DNA from: Oscillibacter valericigenes Sjm18-20
GTDB lineage: Bacteria > Bacillota > Clostridia > Oscillospirales > Oscillospiraceae
NCBI GenBank assembly: GCA_000283575.1
Contig: AP012044.1
Coordinates: 2,976,001-3,040,000, forward strand
Reading direction: 5' to 3'
DNA length: 64,000 nucleotides
The stretch's first letter is position 1. Every line of letters begins with the position of its first letter. Below are positions 35,359 to 43,696 of the stretch, piece by piece. The position numbers and the translations under genes are program-made. The notes below the pieces were generated by a model. It saw only the letters and a list, made by a program, of their open reading frames with translations. It was not told the origin of the DNA and ran no database searches.

Positions 35359-36261
35359 TCAGTTGCGGATATGCGGGTCGAGACGACCTCCGAAAGCGAA
35401 AACTCTCCACTCACCTAGCCTTTGATCTTTGATAAGTGTAATCACATAGACGTCGGAGATGATTTGAGGCGAATCAACAATAAAACCCTCCTCAACGTGA
35501 GGATATATATGGATATATGCCGCGTCGCGTTGCTCGTTATATCTGATGGTAGCACTCATCCCTGGCGATGGAATTGCTTTGTAATATGCGATTACTTTTG
35601 AAAAGTCACCCCGGTCATTGCTCGTAGGCTCAAACACAAGTTGTTTCATTTCGTCGCAAGAAAACTGCTCTAGTGCAAAGTATTTTGAAAATAACGTCTG
35701 GGTGCTTTCTTCAGTCATATCAGAACCAATTAGGTTTTTCCAAAAAGGTGAACCTGTGATATTTCGAGTGTCCGAACCTTGCGCGTCAAGATGAATCACA
35801 GGTGCAGACAAGTGGTTTGTCTTCTCAATACAGTGTATACCGTTCGCGTCCAAAAAATTGGATAGTTCAATGGCTAAAGCCTCAATTTCCTTTACAAATA
35901 TTTCGGCACAATACAGTCTAAGTAAATTATTATCCTGGATAATGCGCTTAATCCTCTCTTCATCCGCATGTAAGTGAAGTCCATACATAATATCGTCTAT
36001 TGATTCATCCAATGTTCTATCTGTTCCGTCAGCGAGAACATGGTTAAGCGATTGATCACAGGATTGTATAAAGCGCTTCATAAGTTCAGATAAATAATCT
36101 GTATGCTGAGGGAATTTGCAGATAGCTTTAGCAATGATGTCGGTCAGATGCAAACTGCCTCTTCCATTTCGAGTATACTTACGAAGTAGCATCAATCTAG
36201 TATGTACGGCAACATAAGTAAAGTCGGAGAGATCGCCTTCCAACGCCTTTGAATAATCCAA
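35359..36261 (-). CDS. Unknown protein, probably 5'-truncated
   Basis: 300 residues from a TTG at 36261, but the frame stays open to 36327 and the extra stretch (LELFQTTVREYKRFIVQLPL) looks like coding sequence, ending at a repeat that is also found at 5490-5524. The true N-terminus is therefore probably lost. The protein is acidic and helical in its first half (HLTDIIAKAICKFPQHTDYL, IIQDNNLLRLYCAEIFVKEI), with a beta-rich end (ATIRYNEQRDAAYIHIYPHV, YVITLIKDQRLGEWRVFAFG). No family recognised. It lies next to DUF2326 and HerA-like remnants, so a defence link is possible but unproven. Confidence 0.45.
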   Translation of the reverse strand: MDYSKALEGDLSDFTYVAVHTRLMLLRKYTRNGRGSLHLTDIIAKAICKFPQHTDYLSELMKRFIQSCDQSLNHVLADGTDRTLDESIDDIMYGLHLHADEERIKRIIQDNNLLRLYCAEIFVKEIEALAIELSNFLDANGIHCIEKTNHLSAPVIHLDAQGSDTRNITGSPFWKNLIGSDMTEESTQTLFSKYFALEQFSCDEMKQLVFEPTSNDRGDFSKVIAYYKAIPSPGMSATIRYNEQRDAAYIHIYPHVEEGFIVDSPQIISDVYVITLIKDQRLGEWRVFAFGGRLDPHIRN

Positions 36262-36321
36262 TGGAAGTTGTACTATGAAACGCTTATATTCTCTAACCGT
36301 GGTTTGGAATAGTTCTAATCG

Positions 36322-36410
36322 ACTAATCTACTATTTCCTAATTTCTAGAGCAATTTTGCTGTTTGCGAGCCCAGCGGGGGAACCCCCTTGGCTTGTCCCG
36401 TATTAAACAG
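36322..36410. repeat. Second copy of the 75-bp repeat with CAAGCC hairpin
   Basis: In the minus direction it reads GGGACAAGCCAAGGGGG, TTCCCCCGCTGGGCTCG, GCAAACAGCAA, AGAAATTAGGAAATAGTAG and ATTAG, matching 5447-5524 on the plus strand with scattered changes. In both places the repeat ends just before what looks like a broken gene. Confidence 0.55.
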
Positions 36411-36475
36411 TATAAGAAATCAAATATAAAAGTATTTAAAGACAAGTTAATCTTCAGATCATAGTGTATTTTAAA

Positions 36476-36692
36476 TCAAATAGCATTCCCCAAATACTGT
36501 AATGCAGCAGACACTATTTTCTTAGTGCTTGGTATATGGGCTTTTGCACATATGTCAGTATCGTATGTTCCATACTCATCGAAATCATGATCATATGCCA
36601 TTGACAGAGGCATCACGTCAATCCCTAAAAAATTTTTAATATCAATCCCAAAATTCTCGTCTGCTGGATCAAAAAATTTTGTTGTTTCTCCT
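36476..36692 (-). pseudogene. C-terminal fragment of an unknown gene
   Basis: The frame on the minus strand has no start and reads GETTKFFDPADENFGIDIKN, FLGIDVMPLSMAYDHDFDEY, GTYDTDICAKAHIPSTKKIV, stop at 36476-36478. It follows the DUF2326 gene directly. The spacing of Asp and Tyr suggests a folded C-terminal domain but I do not recognise it. Confidence 0.35.
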
Positions 36693-36703
36693 AATCTATT
36701 GCA

Positions 36704-38180
36704 TTATTCAATTAAATCACGTTTGACATCTCCCAACTCTGAGATGTCAATTTTTATATTAAATTTGGATTTTGCAAAAATAACAAATAGTTGTAAATTT
36801 ATTAGCTGATAACATGCTTTTAAATATAAATCCACCTTTTGTTCATCTATTATGACTTCTTCTGACAAATTAAACGGCATTGCATAAGAAAAATATTCTC
36901 GACAGTCTCGGAGCTTTTCAAAAACAGATATTATTTCAACGCCAATTGGGCAGCATCTTACATCACAATAATATGCCTTAAATAATTTAGCGACTTCTCC
37001 ATGTCCAAGCATTAATTTTGTTAATTCCAAAACTGCAAGGTCATACACGACAAGTCCTTTATACGCAATACCCGTACCGGTATCATCCGGTGTAAAAAAG
37101 TTATATCCATTTTCTGTAGAGCTCAACACAGGAGCGTTGTATACGCCTTTGTAGATTGCATCATTGAGCCGACTCATTTCATCATTCAACTGATAGGAAA
37201 TCAAGGCAAATTGCTCTTGTTTGATTTTACGCAACCGTTCAGCATCGGCATTTTTATTTGCCTTTAATTGTTGTAGCTTGGTGTATGCATCGTTTTCTTT
37301 TTGCATTCGGTCTTTTTCACGCAACAACTGAGTATGTTGCTCAAGAACAACCTTTGATAGATTAGAATTTTCAATCAGCTCTTGCAGTTGGTTTTCATAC
37401 TCCTTGACCAGTTGATCATATTCAACCAATTCTTTTTCAATCTTAGAACGCTCAGCGCGAAGTTCAGCTTTGAACACGGAGGAAATTGTTCTATGAAAAT
37501 TTTCTATCTCTTGAAGTTGTTCTATTGACGCATCAGGGAAGAAACACTGCAAGTCTGCAAAAGTATCTGTGGTTGTAGAAAAAGCATAATTACCATTTTC
37601 ATCGATCAAGTTAAATCTAGATTGCACCTTACTTCTCGCACGGCGCGCTCTGGAGAGTAATTGTTTTACATAAACTGCTTGTTCAGAAGCTGCGGCATCA
37701 ACATCGAGAAGATGTGTTCCAAACCCGACGATAATTCCTGAATTCTCGTAGTTATTTGTTCAATGGCTCGTTGGTTTTGATTAAATGTTTTCTTGGTAAT
37801 ATTTGCAATAAACTGCAGCGTCTGTGCTTTTTTATAAGCATCAGACTGATGAGCCTCTGCTTCAATTTCCTTGAGCGGATCATATGCATCAAATAGTTTC
37901 AGTAGTGCAAAACAAGCCTTTTCAGACTTTTCGGTTGCAATATAGTGCAAAGGGTGTCTTTCGTCGCAATTATTCTTGCCGTACACTCTTATATATCGGC
38001 CAACAGCATCACGAAAAGATAATTCAGGCAAAGCCATTTCATACTGCAAATCCAACCACTTGCAGTAATATCCTATGCTAATTTCATCTGTTTTTTCATA
38101 GTCGTCATTACATTTCCAAACGGTATTGGTTTTGCTGCTATTTCTACAGAACTTATAGGTTGTCCCATCGAAAATAATCG
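36704..38180 (-). pseudogene. DUF2326 (SMC-like) protein, frameshifted and 5'-truncated
   Basis: Two frames form one protein of about 490 residues. The first (38180 to about 37715) reads IIFDGTTYKFCRNSSKTNTV, ISIGYYCKWLDLQYEMALPE, KKAQTLQFIANITKKTFNQN; after a one-base break the other frame reads LLDVDAAASEQAVYVKQLLS, then IENFHRTISSVFKAELRAER, a long coiled coil, and the C-terminal DUF2326 region (GIAYKGLVVYDLAVLELTKL). Such proteins have an N-terminal ABC/SMC-type ATPase and are part of putative three-component defence systems. The Walker A end is missing upstream of 38180. Confidence 0.6.
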
Positions 38181-38206
38181 GCATGACGATGCGCCCAAGA
38201 CACTGT

Positions 38207-38770
38207 TGGAATGTCGATCGTATGGTTTGTGTTGTTTGCAAAAAGCATTCGAAGTTGTACACAGTAGATGGGAGGTTCGTGTCGCCATATACAAGGTCCT
38301 CCTATATGCCGCTGGTTTTGAAAATAGTTCAAATTATCAAATTTCTTTCCCAACGAATCCGGCTGTAAGGGGACTTGTTGACCCTTCAACAGAACAAATT
38401 GAGCACTTGACCTTGGAACAGGGAAAAGATTGGTTAGCAAGAGAACATCGCAAAGAGTTATTTAGTAGTGGTAATTCAGGTAAATTATGGCTTGAAGATG
38501 ACTGCGTTTCTATGCTAAATATGATTGCCTGCAAAAATAGTGATGATTGTTATTTTAATGGCTATAAAGTCCTTTTAGGTGCAAAGTTATATCACACCAA
38601 AGACAGAACTGTTGATGTCTCGATGGAGATTTATAAATATCTGTGCGATGGAAAAATCGTAATATTAGACTTATCTGTGGGTAACGCATCTTTACGAGAT
38701 AAACTGAGCAAAAAGATTGCCTCCTATATTTTTAATTCCTCTATGGACAAGTTTACTATACGCCTGTTAA
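38207..38770 (+). pseudogene. HerA-like ATPase fragment
   Basis: From about 38290 the plus strand encodes AAGFENSSNYQISFPTNPAV, RGLVDPSTEQIEHLTLEQGK, and YKYLCDGKIVILDLSVGNAS followed by LRDKLSKKIASYIFNSSMDK. The GKIVILDLS segment is the Walker B-like strand of HerA/FtsK-type ATPases, and the following helix matches their C-terminal region. Both the Walker A start and the end of the gene are missing; after about 38760 the frame passes into unrelated sequence. HerA proteins often work with SIR2 or nuclease partners in phage defence. Confidence 0.5.
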
Positions 38771-38771
38771 A

Positions 38772-39017
38772 TTGTCAAAGAAGTTTTCAGCCAACGAACT
38801 TCTACTGAAGACTCATATTGCTTCGTATGTTACACTTTATTATCCTTATATTCGTGATCTTTTCAAGGGAATGGAAGGAACCTGGATACACTTAGTCTTC
38901 AAATCACCTATACAGTCTCTTGAGACGGCTTCGGAATTGGTAAGCAGTATTCTTGTCAAAATGTGCTTTGTTATTGAGAATCTTCATTCAATGTTTTTGA
39001 TGTTGACATTGCTATGA
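38772..39017 (+). pseudogene. Unknown gene fragment before the MarR promoter
   Basis: The frame reads PVKLSKKFSANELLLKTHIA, SYVTLYYPYIRDLFKGMEGT, WIHLVFKSPIQSLETASELV and ends in hydrophobic residues that overlap the MarR promoter. It has a coding look through WIHLVFKSP but no credible start. It is not the continuation of the HerA-like frame. I cannot name a family. Confidence 0.3.
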
Positions 39018-39051
39018 TTTTATACTACAGTAAAAGTACGAATTCGTACTT
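39003..39051 (+). promoter_or_regulatory. Promoter and palindromic operator of the marR-MATE operon
   Basis: TTGACA (39003-39008) and TACAGT (39026-39031) are 17 bases apart. An 18-base perfect palindrome AAGTACGAATTCGTACTT follows at 39034-39051, covering the expected start of transcription and ending 12 bases before the marR ATG. A MarR dimer bound here would block its own operon, the usual mode of these repressors. Confidence 0.6.
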
Positions 39052-39063
39052 GGGGGCATAGCA

Positions 39064-39516
39064 ATGAATCAAAGCAGAGTTGATGAGCTTCATCAGATCA
39101 ACTATCTTACTTCAGAAATGGATGCTCTTTATCATAAATCATCCCTGAAACTTGGAATTACGGACAGCGTATCTATCGTGCTGTATTCCATTCACGATGC
39201 CGGTGAAAGCTCTCTGCTCAGCGACATCTATAAAAGAACCGGAATCAACAAACAAACAGTAAATTCAGCTGTTCGCAATCTGGAAGCTGATGGAATGCTT
39301 TATCTTGAACAACACATCGGCAGAACCAAAGCGGTTATTCTGACCGATAAAGGAAAGGCTTTTGTTAAAAAAACGATTGTGAAACTCTGTGAAGCAGAAG
39401 CAAAAGCGTTTGACTCATGGTCAGCGGATGAAGTCAACACATATATCCGATTGATGGAGAAGTATGTGTGCTGTTTCCGTCAACAAATTGAAGCCTTGGA
39501 AACGGTGGCAAAATGA
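39064..39516 (+). CDS. MarR-family transcriptional regulator
   Basis: 150 residues. A winged-helix domain is visible: SSLKLGITDSVSIVLYSIHD, SLLSDIYKRTGINKQTVNSA, VRNLEADGMLYLEQHIGRTK and AVILTDKGKAFVKKTIVKLC, the last being the typical MarR wing and helix 5. The C-terminal helices form the dimer. The gene overlaps the next (MATE) gene by four bases, so the two are co-translated; the regulator very likely represses the pair and responds to a pump substrate. Confidence 0.88.
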   Translation: MNQSRVDELHQINYLTSEMDALYHKSSLKLGITDSVSIVLYSIHDAGESSLLSDIYKRTGINKQTVNSAVRNLEADGMLYLEQHIGRTKAVILTDKGKAFVKKTIVKLCEAEAKAFDSWSADEVNTYIRLMEKYVCCFRQQIEALETVAK

Positions 39517-40847
39517 AGATACAACTTTCTGATCATTTCACTTATGGGAAACTGATAAAATTCACTTTGCCATGTATTGCAATGATGATTTTTACATCCA
39601 TCTACAGTGTGGTAGATGGCTTCTTTGTTTCCAATTTTGCGGGTAAAACACCATTTACAGCAATAAATCTTATCATACCAATTCTTATGATATTGGGCAC
39701 GGTTGGTTTTATGTTTGGTACCGGTGGTACGGCCATCGTGGCAAAAACCTATGGTGAGGGAGACCGGGAAAAAGCCAACCGTTATTTTTCACTGTTTTTA
39801 TATGTGGCTTTTATGATTGGAATCGCTTTGGCGATTCTCGGTTTCATTTTTATCAGACCCATAGCCGTCCTGCTGGGTGCTTCCGGCGAATTGCTTGAAA
39901 ACTGTATTTCATATGCCAGGATTATACTGTTGGCATTGCCGTTCTTTGTTTTGCAGGTTATGTTCCAGAGTTTCTTTGTGGCAGCCGAGAAACCGCACCT
40001 TGGTCTTATCGCGACGATTTCCTCGGGTGTAACCAATATGATACTGGATGCCGTTTTGGTAATTCTTATGCCGCAAGAACACAAGCTGGCAGGTGCTGCT
40101 ATCGCTACCGCAATGAGTCAGGTTGTTGGCGGGGTGATTCCACTTTTCTATTTTTTTAGGGAGAACAGCAGCACGCTTCGCCTCGGCAAGACAAAATACG
40201 ATGGCAAAGCCATCCTCAAAGCCTGTACCAATGGCTCATCGGAATTCATGAGCAATGTTTCGATGAGCATTGTCAGCATTCTCTATAATATGCAGCTTAT
40301 GAAATATGTTGGAGAAAACGGTATCGCAGCTTACGGTGTGATGATGTATGTCAGCATGATTTTCGCAGCCGTTTTCATTGGTTACTCTATTGGAACCGCT
40401 CCTGTTTTCGGTTATCATGATGGAGCCAGGAATTATGAAGAACTCAAAGGACTACTTCACAAAAGCTTGATTATGATCGGCACATTTGGTGCTGGCATGG
40501 TTATATTGGCGGAATTACTTGCAGTACCGCTTTCACATATCTTTGTCGGATATGACGCAGAACTAATGCGTATGACAGTTTCCGGTTTCCGCATTTTTTC
40601 CTTGTCCTTTGCGTTTATGGGGTTTGGTATTTTTACATCCGGTTTCTTTACTGCCCTCAATGACGGTGTAACATCTGCCATTATTTCTTTCCTGCGTACC
40701 CTGCTCTTTCAGAGCAGCGCCGTCATGCTCCTTCCTTTGATTTTGGGCATTAAGGGCGTTTGGCTCGCCATTGTTGTCGCAGAGTTTATGGCAGTTCTGC
40801 TTGGAACAATCTTCCTTGCCTCCAAGCGGAAAAAATATCATTATTAA
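39513..40847 (+). CDS. MATE-family efflux transporter
   Basis: 444 residues, about twelve helices. Signatures are KFTLPCIAMMIFTSIYSVVD with GFFVSNFAG, GTGGTAIVAKTYGEGDREKA, VMFQSFFVAAEKPHLGLIAT, NMILDAVLVILMPQEHKLAG, and IGYSIGTAPVFGYHDGARNY in the second half. It exports organic cations or drugs in exchange for sodium or protons. It starts inside the marR stop codon. It is not closely similar to the MATE at 25.9-27.2 kb. Confidence 0.88.
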   Translation: MKIQLSDHFTYGKLIKFTLPCIAMMIFTSIYSVVDGFFVSNFAGKTPFTAINLIIPILMILGTVGFMFGTGGTAIVAKTYGEGDREKANRYFSLFLYVAFMIGIALAILGFIFIRPIAVLLGASGELLENCISYARIILLALPFFVLQVMFQSFFVAAEKPHLGLIATISSGVTNMILDAVLVILMPQEHKLAGAAIATAMSQVVGGVIPLFYFFRENSSTLRLGKTKYDGKAILKACTNGSSEFMSNVSMSIVSILYNMQLMKYVGENGIAAYGVMMYVSMIFAAVFIGYSIGTAPVFGYHDGARNYEELKGLLHKSLIMIGTFGAGMVILAELLAVPLSHIFVGYDAELMRMTVSGFRIFSLSFAFMGFGIFTSGFFTALNDGVTSAIISFLRTLLFQSSAVMLLPLILGIKGVWLAIVVAEFMAVLLGTIFLASKRKKYHY

Positions 40848-40984
40848 ATTAAATGCTTGCATTAAGTTGTGGATTCTATTTCGAAATAGAAGTGACATTA
40901 TAAATTCTAATTTGTTGAGGTTCGCAGTTTGTTTATGACATACCTAAGCCCAGTACTTGTATTTTGTTCGGAGGCGGTGACATA

Positions 40985-41494
40985 TTGTCTTTTCAAAGAA
41001 TTAAAAGCAGCTTTTGGCGTGTTCCGCTGGTTTCCTTGATTGCGGGATTGTTGTACACGCCATGCTATGTCCGAATTGTAATTCGTTTTGGTGTGATTGC
41101 ACCTGGTGTGATTGACGACAAGATATCTCTTTTAACGAGCTTTTTTCTGATGTTAGCTGCGTTAATTCTGGGATGGGTAATTCTATTACGAAAGCAGACC
41201 CGCACTGAAATATTTGTCTCATCCTCTATTGTTGTTGTATACGGTTTGCTTCTATGGGCAGTTCAATTTTTTTCCGGCAGCACATCGGGTCCTGCTGCTG
41301 TAGTGTTCATGCATCTGTCCACTCCTTTGGAATGGATGACATTACCTTCGGAGCTTGGTTTATATTTACAGGAGCATAGAGCAATAACAATTCCCTTCTT
41401 CGGCTACTTGCATTTTTTTATTCCATGGCTGTTTATCGCATTTGGTCGAAAGAATCCAGCAAAATTATCTAAGCAGAAACCTTCAATTCATTGA
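40985..41494 (+). CDS. Membrane protein of unknown function
   Basis: About 169 residues from a TTG at 40985 that has a GGAGGCGG site; an upstream ATG at 40964 overlaps the site. Five or so hydrophobic segments are visible (VPLVSLIAGLLYTPCYVRIV, LLTSFFLMLAALILGWVILL, IFVSSSIVVVYGLLLWAVQF, FGYLHFFIPWLFIAFG). No charged catalytic motif is seen. The last codons overlap the start of a foreign fragment, so the C-terminus may not be original. Confidence 0.5.
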   Translation: MSFQRIKSSFWRVPLVSLIAGLLYTPCYVRIVIRFGVIAPGVIDDKISLLTSFFLMLAALILGWVILLRKQTRTEIFVSSSIVVVYGLLLWAVQFFSGSTSGPAAVVFMHLSTPLEWMTLPSELGLYLQEHRAITIPFFGYLHFFIPWLFIAFGRKNPAKLSKQKPSIH

Positions 41495-41500
41495 AGAGAT

Positions 41501-41657
41501 TATGGCCGCCGCAAAATGGGGCATCACCCGCCGCCGCGTACAGGTTCTCTGCAACGAAGGTCGCATTCCTGGCCTGACCGAGTTCGGCAAAGCCTGGGCC
41601 ATACCGAGGGACGCAGAGAAGCCAGTGGACGCGAGGAAGCAAAAGTCCGTTAAATAG
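41501..41657 (+). pseudogene. Small HTH fragment (Fic-type N-terminal domain)
   Basis: MAAAKWGITRRRVQVLCNEG, RIPGLTEFGKAWAIPRDAEK is a winged-helix/MerR-like reader of the kind found at the start of the Fic protein at 43.7 kb (there SVAEIAKQWNLSERTVRNYC, AAGKIPEAFLTGKTWNIPE). Only this domain is present. It could also be a small stand-alone excisionase-like protein. Confidence 0.4.
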
Positions 41658-41696
41658 GACAGCTTCTATGCACTCTCTTGAGAGGAGGAGTAAATT

Positions 41697-42032
41697 ATGT
41701 GGTGTAAAAAATGCAATCTCGAAACTAACGAGGACTTTTGTCCGGTCTGCGGTTCCGAGACTGTTGAGAATTTACCAGTAGAAATATACTGGTGCAGTAA
41801 CTGTGCAGTTCCCATTGTTCATTTTTCAACGGCTGCGGATAAAGGAACCTGCTCAATTTGCGGCAATAAAACGCATTATCTAACATCTGACCTGCGCCCA
41901 GTTTTCCCGGAAGAGCGACTCCTACTTGCACTCCTCCTTGGGGAAAAACCAGATATCTTCATGGACCGCACTGAATTGCCAGATAGAAAATATTCTGGAG
42001 ATCATACCAAACGAAAACTGCCGCCAATATAA
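41697..42032 (+). pseudogene. Zinc-ribbon start of a phosphoadenosine phosphosulfate reductase-like protein
   Basis: Two zinc ribbons are evident: MWCKKCNLETNEDFCPVCGS and IYWCSNCAVPIVHFSTAADK with GTCSICGN, followed by LRPVFPEERLLLALLLGEKP. This is the usual N-terminal part of a Clostridial PAPS-reductase-like family related to DndC-type proteins. The ATP-pyrophosphatase domain that should follow is absent; the reading changes after about 41985. A good GAGGAGG site precedes the ATG. Confidence 0.55.
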
Positions 42033-42039
42033 TGGGGTG

Positions 42040-42405
42040 CTACATTATGTCATCTTTGAGCGATTTGACAACGGAAATTTTATGTGTGGCGGCGCTTTTC
42101 TCCTCCGTGGAGGAGTATCTTCGCAGAAAACGTTCTGGCGTTAAACCGTGGCGTATGTAGTCCAGCAGCAGCTCTGCACAGGCACGGCTGTCGCTGCCGG
42201 CATTGTGATGATCCAGATCCAGCTGCAGATACTCGCAAAGCGTGTTTAACTTGTGATTATTGAGATCCGGATAACAAGCCCGGCCCATGACACACGTGCA
42301 GGCGTAATAGGTAGAGGGCTGCCATTCAATGCGATAATTATTCAGACACTGGGCCAATACGCCCATGTCAAACGGCGCATTATGTGCGATTAGCAGGCCG
42401 CTGGT
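42040..42405 (-). pseudogene. DEDDh exonuclease fragment (DnaQ type)
   Basis: The minus strand encodes LLIAHNAPFDMGVLAQCLNN, YACTCVMGRACYPDLNNHKL, LNTLCEYLQLDLDHHNAGSD and SRACAELLLDYIRHG. HNAPFD and HHNAGSDSRA are exonuclease motifs II and III of the DEDDh group. Motif I (DxET), which lies earlier, is lost at the join near 42405. Confidence 0.65.
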
Positions 42406-42407
42406 CG

Positions 42408-42825
42408 GCGACGTGCGTTTCATCTTTGTGGTGGACATCTACAACGAGGGCGTGGACATTCCAGAGGTCAACACGGTGCTGTTTCTCCACCCTACGGAAT
42501 CCCTGACGATTTTCTTGCAGCAGTTTGGGCGCGGCCTGCGTCTCGCCGAGGATAAAGAGTGCCTGACCGTGCTGGATTTTATCGGTCAGGCAAACAGGAA
42601 ATATAACTTTGAGGACAAGTTCGCTGCGTTGCTTTCCAACACCAATCGCAGCGTGACCCGTGAGCTGAAGAATGGTTTTGTCTCCGTCCCCAAAGGCTGC
42701 TATATTCAGTTGGAGAAAAAGGCCGCCAAGTACATCTTGGACAACATTCGCGCCCCCTATGACAACAGTGCCGGACTGGTGTCGCGGATTGCCAGCTTTT
42801 CGGACGACAGCGGCCTTAACCTGAC
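42408..42825 (+). pseudogene. DEAD/DEAH helicase fragment 1
   Basis: The frame reads VRFIFVVDIYNEGVDIPEVN, TVLFLHPTESLTIFLQQFGR, GLRLAEDKECLTVLDFIGQA, NRKYNFEDKFAALLSNTNRS. NEGVDIP and QxxGRGLR are helicase motifs V and VI of superfamily 2, here of the kind with a DUF3427-like C-terminus. The N-terminal ATPase lobe is missing and the frame runs into fragment 2. Confidence 0.65.
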
Positions 42826-42827
42826 GC

Positions 42828-42980
42828 CTGCGATCTGCTCAACGAGGGTTGGGACTGCCCGCAGACGGAGGTGCTGTTCATGGCGCGGCCCACCATGTCC
42901 AAGGTGCTGTACACCCAGCAGTTGGGGCGCGGTATGCGGCTGAGCAACGGCAAGGACTGCCTGATGGTGTTCGACCTGTT
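42828..42980 (+). pseudogene. DEAD/DEAH helicase fragment 2
   Basis: A different frame and a different helicase: CDLLNEGWDCPQTEVLFMAR, PTMSKVLYTQQLGRGMRLSN, GKDCLMVFDLL. It again covers motifs V and VI (NEGWDCP, QQLGRGMR). Two helicases broken at almost the same conserved motif and joined tail to tail suggest recombination at similar sequences. Confidence 0.6.
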
Positions 42981-42983
42981 GTT

Positions 42984-43295
42984 ATACCAAGCGATATAGA
43001 TATGCCCAACTGCAAATATAACGCCGAATGCCGTCAGCAGCCAATGCCGAAAAATAACGCCCCGCAGAATGAAGATGGCACTGGGTAGGATCGCCAGCCA
43101 CAACGCGGAGGGCAGCGACGGCCTGCGAAAATAGACCGCCCAGAAAATGAAATAAGCCAGCAGCAGTGCAGGAAGCAAAAACAGCCAGATCACAAGCTCC
43201 TCCGGGGACTTCAGCCGAACTCCCTCCCACACGAAAAGCGGAAAGACCATCATTGCCATGGAGCCGTACCGACCAATCTGCTCCAGAATGAGCAT
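42984..43295 (-). pseudogene. Membrane protein fragment
   Basis: On the minus strand MLILEQIGRYGSMAMMVFPL, LVIWLFLLPALLLAYFIFWA, LPSALWLAILPSAIFILRGV, HWLLTAFGVIFAVGHIYIAW gives four or five hydrophobic helices. It ends at the join with helicase fragment 2. The short frame GHIYIAWYN at its end suggests most of a small membrane protein is present. No family name. Confidence 0.45.
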
Positions 43296-43349
43296 CGGCT
43301 TGCAGAAGTATTTATTTTCTATATGAGGATTGCGCCGTGCGTAAATCAG

Positions 43350-43500
43350 TTTGGGGATAATCCTTGCATAGCCTCGGCCGCAGAGTTACAATTCGACCGA
43401 CCAGAGACAAATAGCTGAAACGCAAAACGCTTCCCGCCCAGAGTTGGTTAAAAACACCAACTTTGCGGAAAGAAGCGTTTTGACCACTTCGATTACCAAT
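43350..43500. repeat. Cassette-associated repeat module, copy 1
   Basis: From GATAATCCTTGCATAGCC through CAAAACGCTTCCCGCC, GTTGGTTAAAAACACCAAC, AAGAAGCGTTTTGACCAC to ATTACC it is almost identical to 44660-44805. The stem CAAAACGCTTC/GAAGCGTTTTG encloses a smaller stem GTTGGT/ACCAAC. After it the sequence passes into a helicase-side or nuclease-side fragment on the minus strand (43495-43596, NLQLEFKIAVLLYADEKGRV), a further gene scrap. Confidence 0.6.
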
Positions 43501-43594
43501 ACGTCACGATGTCGCTGAGCTTCACGCGGCCTTTTTCGTCGGCGTACAGCAGCACAGCGATTTTGAACTCAAGCTGCAGGTTGGAGCTGGCCAT

Positions 43595-43673
43595 AAATCT
43601 TGCCGGTATCGGCAAGATTTACCGTCTTGGCTGTAATACCAATGTTGTATTTTTGCCGATAGAAGGTTATACT
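43595..43673 (+). promoter_or_regulatory. Promoter of fic preceded by a perfect inverted repeat
   Basis: AAATCTTGCCG gtat CGGCAAGATTT (43595-43620) is a perfect 11-base inverted repeat without a T-run. Downstream, TTGTAT (43645-43650) and TATACT (43668-43673) are 17 bases apart, with the fic start 24 bases further. The repeat could be an operator for the HTH domain of the Fic protein itself, or a leftover terminator. Confidence 0.5.
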
Positions 43674-43696
43674 ATAACTTATGGGGGTGAATGCGT

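Noticed and set aside
35359..36327. SIR2 or HerA partner identity for the 300-residue protein
   Set aside because: No NAD-binding or ATPase motif is visible; only its position suggests a defence role.
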